A stretch of 64,000 bases of DNA, from NCBI GenBank assembly GCA_944382705.1, contig CALWNE010000032.1, positions 38,420 through 102,419 on the forward strand. Reading direction: 5' to 3'. The first letter of the stretch is position 1, and each line of letters begins with the position of its first letter. Below, one piece after another: positions 60,170 to 64,000 of the stretch. A program made the position numbers and the translations under genes. The notes beneath the pieces are model-generated. The model did no database searches. It saw only the letters and a program-made list of their open reading frames with translations, and was not told the origin of the DNA. The DNA is from an uncultured Allofournierella sp. (GTDB taxonomy: Bacteria; Bacillota; Clostridia; Oscillospirales; Ruminococcaceae).

Positions 60170-61849
60170 ATGCCAAAAACCATGATCCGTCTGGGCGAGG
60201 TGCTGGTCGAATACGGCTACATCACCGAAGCCCAGGTTGAGCAGGCTCTTGCCTACCAAAAACAACACAAGGATAAGCGTCTGGGCGAGGCGCTCATCGA
60301 GATGGGCTACATCACCGAAGCCCAAATGCTCAGTGCCCTGGCCCAAAAGCTTTCCATGCGATTCATTCCCCTGGATACCTATCCCATCCAGGCAGATTGC
60401 GTGGCAAAAATCCCCAAAGCACTGGCCCAACGCTACAACCTCATTGCAGTAGGCACTCGTGGCAACCACCTGGTGGTTGCCATGAACGACCCTCTGAACT
60501 TTTACGCACTGGAAGACATCAAGCTGGTTACCGGCATGCTGGTACAGGTGGTGCTGGCCTCGAAAGAGGCCATCCAGCGCGCCATCGAATACCAATACGC
60601 CGAGGTGGATGCCCGCAGTGCCGCGGCTGCCAGCAACATTGATGCCGACAGCTTCCAGTCCATGGCAGACCAGATTGACCTGAACGAGGACGACCAAACC
60701 CCTGTGGTAAAGTTGCTCAACAGCCTTCTGGTGCGCGGCTACACCACCGGCGTGTCGGATATCCACATCGAACCATACGAAACCGAGCTGCTGGTGCGTA
60801 TGCGTATTGATGGCCAGCTCATCGACTATGTAACCCTCCAGCCTCAGCTGCACCTGCCTCTGATTGCCCGTACCAAAATCCTCTGCGGTATGGACATTGC
60901 GGAAAAACGCCTTCCCCAGGACGGTCACTTTAAAAACACCATCGAAGGCTTTGAAATGAATGTGCGTGCCAATGTGATTCCCACCATTTACGGCGAAAAG
61001 GCGGTACTTCGTTTCCTTAATACCACCGCAACCATCGAACGGGCAGACACCTTTGGCATGGACGAAGAAAACTACCAAAAATGTCTGGAAATTCTCCAAA
61101 ATCCCCATGGTGTTATCTACATTACCGGACCCACCGGAAGCGGCAAAACCACTACCCTGTATCTGATGCTGGAACGCCTCACCAAACAGCCCATCAATGT
61201 GGCAACCATTGAAGACCCTGTGGAAAAAAACCTGCCCCGCATCAACCAGATGCAGGTAAACCCCCAGGCTGGCCTAACCTTTGAAATTGGCCTGCGCGCT
61301 CTGCTCCGTCAGGACCCGGATGTTATCATGGTGGGCGAGACCCGTGACAGTCAAACTGCCCAAATCAGTGTGCGAAGCGCCATTACCGGCCACCTGGTGC
61401 TGAGCACCCTGCACACCAACGATGCAGTCAGCGCCATTGTCCGTATGGAAGATATGGGAGTAGAACCTTTCATGGTGGCCAACAGTCTGGTGGGTGTAGT
61501 GGCACAGCGTCTTGCCAAAAAGCTTTGCCCCAGCTGCCGCTATGCCGATACCCCCACCCCCGAAGAACAGGATATGCTGGGGCCGGATGTTACCCAGGTA
61601 TACCGCTCCAAAGGCTGCCATATGTGCAACTCCACCGGCTATAAGGGGCGTGTAGCGGTACATGAGGTTATTACAATCGACAAAAATATGCGCCGTATGA
61701 TCAGCGCCGAACAGGACATCGACGACATCTACCAGTATGTGCGGGATAACCAGCACGCCACCACCCTTCGGGGCGGCCTCATTCGTCTGGTCCGCAACGG
61801 CGTTACCGACCCCAGCGAAGTAGTTCGTCTCACCTACGGCGCCGACTAA
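60170..61849 (+). CDS. pilB: Type IV pilus extension ATPase PilB with tandem MshEN motifs
   Basis: A 559-residue GspE/PilB ATPase. The N-terminus has two copies of the MshEN motif, RLGEVLVEYGYITEAQ (from residue 7) and RLGEALIEMGYITEAQ (from residue 37), which in MshE-type ATPases bind c-di-GMP. The motor domain has Walker A GPTGSGKTT, the Asp box IEDPVEKNLP, Walker B LRQDPDVIMVGETRD and the His box TGHLVLSTLHTND. A Zn-binding CxxC pair (CPSC, CHMC) follows. It powers pilus extension from the cytosol. TGAGGTG ribosome site 12 bp after the adhesin-like gene. Confidence 0.95.
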   Translation: MPKTMIRLGEVLVEYGYITEAQVEQALAYQKQHKDKRLGEALIEMGYITEAQMLSALAQKLSMRFIPLDTYPIQADCVAKIPKALAQRYNLIAVGTRGNHLVVAMNDPLNFYALEDIKLVTGMLVQVVLASKEAIQRAIEYQYAEVDARSAAAASNIDADSFQSMADQIDLNEDDQTPVVKLLNSLLVRGYTTGVSDIHIEPYETELLVRMRIDGQLIDYVTLQPQLHLPLIARTKILCGMDIAEKRLPQDGHFKNTIEGFEMNVRANVIPTIYGEKAVLRFLNTTATIERADTFGMDEENYQKCLEILQNPHGVIYITGPTGSGKTTTLYLMLERLTKQPINVATIEDPVEKNLPRINQMQVNPQAGLTFEIGLRALLRQDPDVIMVGETRDSQTAQISVRSAITGHLVLSTLHTNDAVSAIVRMEDMGVEPFMVANSLVGVVAQRLAKKLCPSCRYADTPTPEEQDMLGPDVTQVYRSKGCHMCNSTGYKGRVAVHEVITIDKNMRRMISAEQDIDDIYQYVRDNQHATTLRGGLIRLVRNGVTDPSEVVRLTYGAD

Positions 61850-61874
61850 ATCCATTCATTGAGAGGAATGTTTC

Positions 61875-62921
61875 ATGACCCTGCAAGATTTAATTATGCA
61901 GGCCCGTGCCCAGGGCACCAGCGACCTGCATGTCAGCCACGACCAGCCCCCTTCCTTCCGTAAGCTGGGCCAGCTGTTTCCCGGTGCTCCCCTGGGCCCC
62001 GGCGAAGCCGAACAAATGATTTGGGATGCACTCCCTGCCCCCATGCGTACCATGCTGGAAAATGGCGACGATGCCGACTTCTGTCTGCGCACTCCCGATG
62101 GCCAGCGTCAGCGTGTCAATGTGTTCCGCCAACAGGGCCACCTGTGCGCCTCCATCCGTCTGCTCCGAGCCGGCATCCCCACCATCGACGAGCTGGGCCT
62201 GCCCGGTACCGTCCGGGCCCTTGCCTCCAAGCCCCGTGGCCTGGTTCTGGTCACCGGCCCCACCGGCAGCGGTAAATCCACCACCCTGGCCGCTATGATT
62301 CAGCACATCAACACCACCCGACGGGCACACATCGTCACCATTGAGGACCCTGTGGAATATGTCTACGAGCCAGGCACCTGTGTCATCCACCAGCGTGAAG
62401 TGGGTGTAGATACCAAATCCTTCGCCTCTGCTCTGCGCAGCTCCCTGCGTGAAGACCCGGATGTCATTCTGGTGGGCGAGATGCGTGACTACGAAACCAT
62501 TTCCGCTGCCCTCACCGCCGCCGAAACCGGCCACCTGGTGTTCAGTACCCTGCACACCATTGGTGCAGCCAACACAGTAGACCGTATTGTAAACGCCTGT
62601 CCCGGCGAGATTCAGCAGGAGGTTCGCACCCAGCTGGCTGGCGTGCTTCAGGGCTGTATCACCCAGGAGCTGATTCCCCTGGCCGATGGCTCCGGCCGCA
62701 TTGCCGTCCAGGAAATTCTGGTGGGTACCGATGCCGCCCTCAACCTGATTCGTGAGGGCAAGGCCCACCAGCTGCCCAGTGTCATGCAGACCGGCGCCAA
62801 GGACGGTATGCAAACCCTGAATATGCACCTGGCTCGGCTTGTGCAGTCTGGCCGCATCGACTATGCCTCTGCCCTCCAGCGCTCCAGCGACCCCGAGGAG
62901 CTGAACAGCTACATCCGCTGA
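61875..62921 (+). CDS. pilT: Type IV pilus retraction ATPase PilT
   Basis: A 348-residue PilT. Short N-terminal PAS-like domain (GTSDLHVSHDQPPSFR, the family DLHxSxGxPP motif), Walker A GPTGSGKSTTLAAMI, Asp box TIEDPVEYVYE, Walker B REDPDVILVGEMRDYETI, His box TGHLVFSTLHT, and the C-terminal region with VQEILVGTDAALNLIREGK. It disassembles the pilus to pull, allowing twitching or DNA uptake. It ends the locus, with a terminator downstream. Confidence 0.95.
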   Translation: MTLQDLIMQARAQGTSDLHVSHDQPPSFRKLGQLFPGAPLGPGEAEQMIWDALPAPMRTMLENGDDADFCLRTPDGQRQRVNVFRQQGHLCASIRLLRAGIPTIDELGLPGTVRALASKPRGLVLVTGPTGSGKSTTLAAMIQHINTTRRAHIVTIEDPVEYVYEPGTCVIHQREVGVDTKSFASALRSSLREDPDVILVGEMRDYETISAALTAAETGHLVFSTLHTIGAANTVDRIVNACPGEIQQEVRTQLAGVLQGCITQELIPLADGSGRIAVQEILVGTDAALNLIREGKAHQLPSVMQTGAKDGMQTLNMHLARLVQSGRIDYASALQRSSDPEELNSYIR

Positions 62922-62996
62922 TTGCCCGCTATACGGCAGCCATCCCGCCGTCAGCTCTCTGTCTGCTTGTGGCGCAGTCAATTTCATCCCAAACAT

Positions 62997-63043
62997 AAAA
63001 AGCAAAGCCTTTGCATCTGCAAAGGCTTTGCTTTTTGTTTTTC
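62997..63043. terminator. Terminator of the pilus operon
   Basis: AAAAGCAAAGCCTTTGCA pairs with TGCAAAGGCTTTGCTTTT, loop of two to four bases, then TTTGTTTTT. Confidence 0.9.
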
Positions 63044-63116
63044 TAATTCACTTTCACAGCTGGGCTTTCTCCATCGTTCGCCTATGCCCGCTGTCCCTAT
63101 AAAACCAGACTCCTCT

Positions 63117-63674
63117 TCACCGCTCCTGGCTCAGTCGCTGCCGAATGGCCGCAAAGGCTCGCTGTTCGCCCTGCTCTTTCAGCAGTTTCAACATCCATTC
63201 CAGCTGTTCCCGGCTCTCCGGATGCAGGATGTAATGCCCCTTCCCACGCTGATAATATTCCCAGGGGCTAGCATCCGTATAGCGCTCTTTCATGTACACC
63301 TTGCTGGCTGCAATCCGATCACAAAACATCTCGGCTACCAATCGCAAAGGAATGCGGTTTCCTACCATTTGTCCGCTTCCAGCCGGGTCGTAATCAATCC
63401 AGTATTCCAGATGATGCCTGTTTCGCCCTTTGTGATGCAGCCATGCCGTACTGCATCCTTCCGCCTGCCGCTGGGCATCGTTTGGGCTGCGGTTGCCCTG
63501 AAAATACCGCACACCGGGTATAAATTCTGCCGGGCTGTATTTGGAAAGGTCGTGGGTTATCCCCTGCCACACCAGCCCAATACGAGCACAGTTACAAAAT
63601 ACCAGCCATTTGTGGTAACCTACGGTGGTAAAATGCCCCCAAAGCCGGGCAGGCAGGTTTTTCTTGCCCTCCAT
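63117..63674 (-). CDS. DUF5662 family protein
   Basis: A 185-residue protein with the conserved pattern of this small Firmicute and phage-associated family: HKWLVF, GLVWQGITHDLSKYSP, GNRSPNDAQR, AWLHHKGRNRHHLEYW and VAEMFCDRIAASKVY. The many His and Asp residues (HDLSKYS, HHKGRNRHH) suggest a metal-binding HD-like hydrolase, but no function is established. Start ATG follows GAGAGGAG. It is 93 bp from the holin-like gene on the same strand. Confidence 0.82.
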   Translation of the reverse strand: MEGKKNLPARLWGHFTTVGYHKWLVFCNCARIGLVWQGITHDLSKYSPAEFIPGVRYFQGNRSPNDAQRQAEGCSTAWLHHKGRNRHHLEYWIDYDPAGSGQMVGNRIPLRLVAEMFCDRIAASKVYMKERYTDASPWEYYQRGKGHYILHPESREQLEWMLKLLKEQGEQRAFAAIRQRLSQER

Positions 63675-63767
63675 GCAGTTGCTCTCCTCTCTGCCGGTAT
63701 GGCAGCCATATTGTGCTATGTATTATAGCATGGTATGGCTGTTTACGCCAGTCCTTGCTTGGTTATT

Positions 63768-64000
63768 TCAGCGCTTTTCCAGCGCCTGGCTGGGTTCCGC
63801 CTGCTGCTCCAGCAGTTCCTGGGTAATCTGGAGCCCCTTCGCCAAAAACACCGGCACCGGGTATCCCATAGCCACAAAATTCTCGCAGATGCTCCGGGCT
63901 TCATTCACCAAAAAACTGGCCAGAGTAAACCAGCCCAGCATCTGCAAAAATTCCAGCCGCACTCCCAGCATATCGCTGCTCAATCGGGTAAGAGCGTGGG
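63768..64000 (-). CDS. Phage holin-family protein (toxin secretion/phage lysis holin), 5' partial
   Basis: The frame is open to the window edge; a TTG at 63983 exists, but codons upstream stay open, so the true start lies outside. The visible C-terminus (about 77 residues) has one hydrophobic segment (LGWFTLASFLV) and then NEARSICENFVAMGYPVPVFLAKGL, matching the NEx-SI-EN-x-x-x-G-x-P-P ending of the holin_4_1 family. In this family proteins form membrane pores for lysis or toxin release; chromosomal copies often belong to prophages or wall-turnover loci. No other phage genes are visible here. Confidence 0.65.
   Translation of the reverse strand, partial: HALTRLSSDMLGVRLEFLQMLGWFTLASFLVNEARSICENFVAMGYPVPVFLAKGLQITQELLEQQAEPSQALEKR

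Noticed and set aside
1..64000. CRISPR arrays, rRNA or tRNA genes, insertion sequences
   Set aside because: No regularly spaced direct repeats, cloverleaf sequences, rRNA motifs or transposase genes with terminal repeats were recognised.

Overview
The window looks like a chromosome segment of an anaerobic, Gram-positive gut-type Firmicute of class Clostridia, probably Oscillospiraceae (Faecalibacterium/Subdoligranulum/Gemmiger-like). Evidence: moderately high GC with strong AAGGAGG-type ribosome sites, several TTG/GTG starts, sigma-A promoters with 17-bp spacers, formate-tetrahydrofolate ligase, a 2-hydroxyacyl-CoA-dehydratase-type activase, a SpoIID-domain protein, a Gram-positive type IV pilus locus (no secretin) and a holin-family gene. 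The genus is a guess.

Layout. 1-4.5 kb: end of a HAD phosphatase, a hemolysin-III membrane protein and secA. 4.6-8.9 kb (minus): MOSC-MogA fusion, moaA and a CitA/DcuS-type two-component pair. 9.2-15.5 kb: a complete F-type ATP synthase operon, atpBEFHAGDC. 15.9-24 kb: an LCP cell-wall ligase facing a minus-strand group of nifS-like desulfurase, thiI, cinA and a remarkable 961-residue membrane protein. 24.3-28.2 kb: fhs and two tandem SGNH hydrolases. 29-35.3 kb: a broken AraC-type regulator, galE, a sugar nucleotidyltransferase, DegV, a phosphoesterase, and an ECF S-component overlapped by a small kinase. 35.4-42.2 kb (minus): PsiE-like protein, DEDDh exonuclease, a split dehydratase-activase system, YitT. 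42.5-44.2 kb: glnS. 44.4-62.9 kb: a membrane GGDEF protein followed by a type IV pilus locus: divergent prepilin, major pilin, prepilin peptidase, PilC, PilM-PilN fusion, PilO-like protein, three prepilin-type proteins including a very large one, PilB with a c-di-GMP-binding type N-terminus, and PilT. The window ends with a DUF5662 protein and a partial holin-family gene.

Most unusual points. (1) The gene downstream of cinA encodes what looks like a CinA-derived domain with a degenerate active site, a membrane helix, a sortase-B-like domain lacking the expected His and Cys, a Pro/Gln linker and a SpoIID domain. (2) None of about 50 CDS ends in TAG, yet TAG interrupts two otherwise readable genes, including the giant pilus protein, whose frame stays open for another 310 codons. 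(3) The pilus locus pairs a diguanylate cyclase with a MshEN-type PilB, suggesting c-di-GMP control. (4) ATP synthase gamma carries an unusual C-terminal extension. All function calls come from reading motifs by eye; no database search was run.
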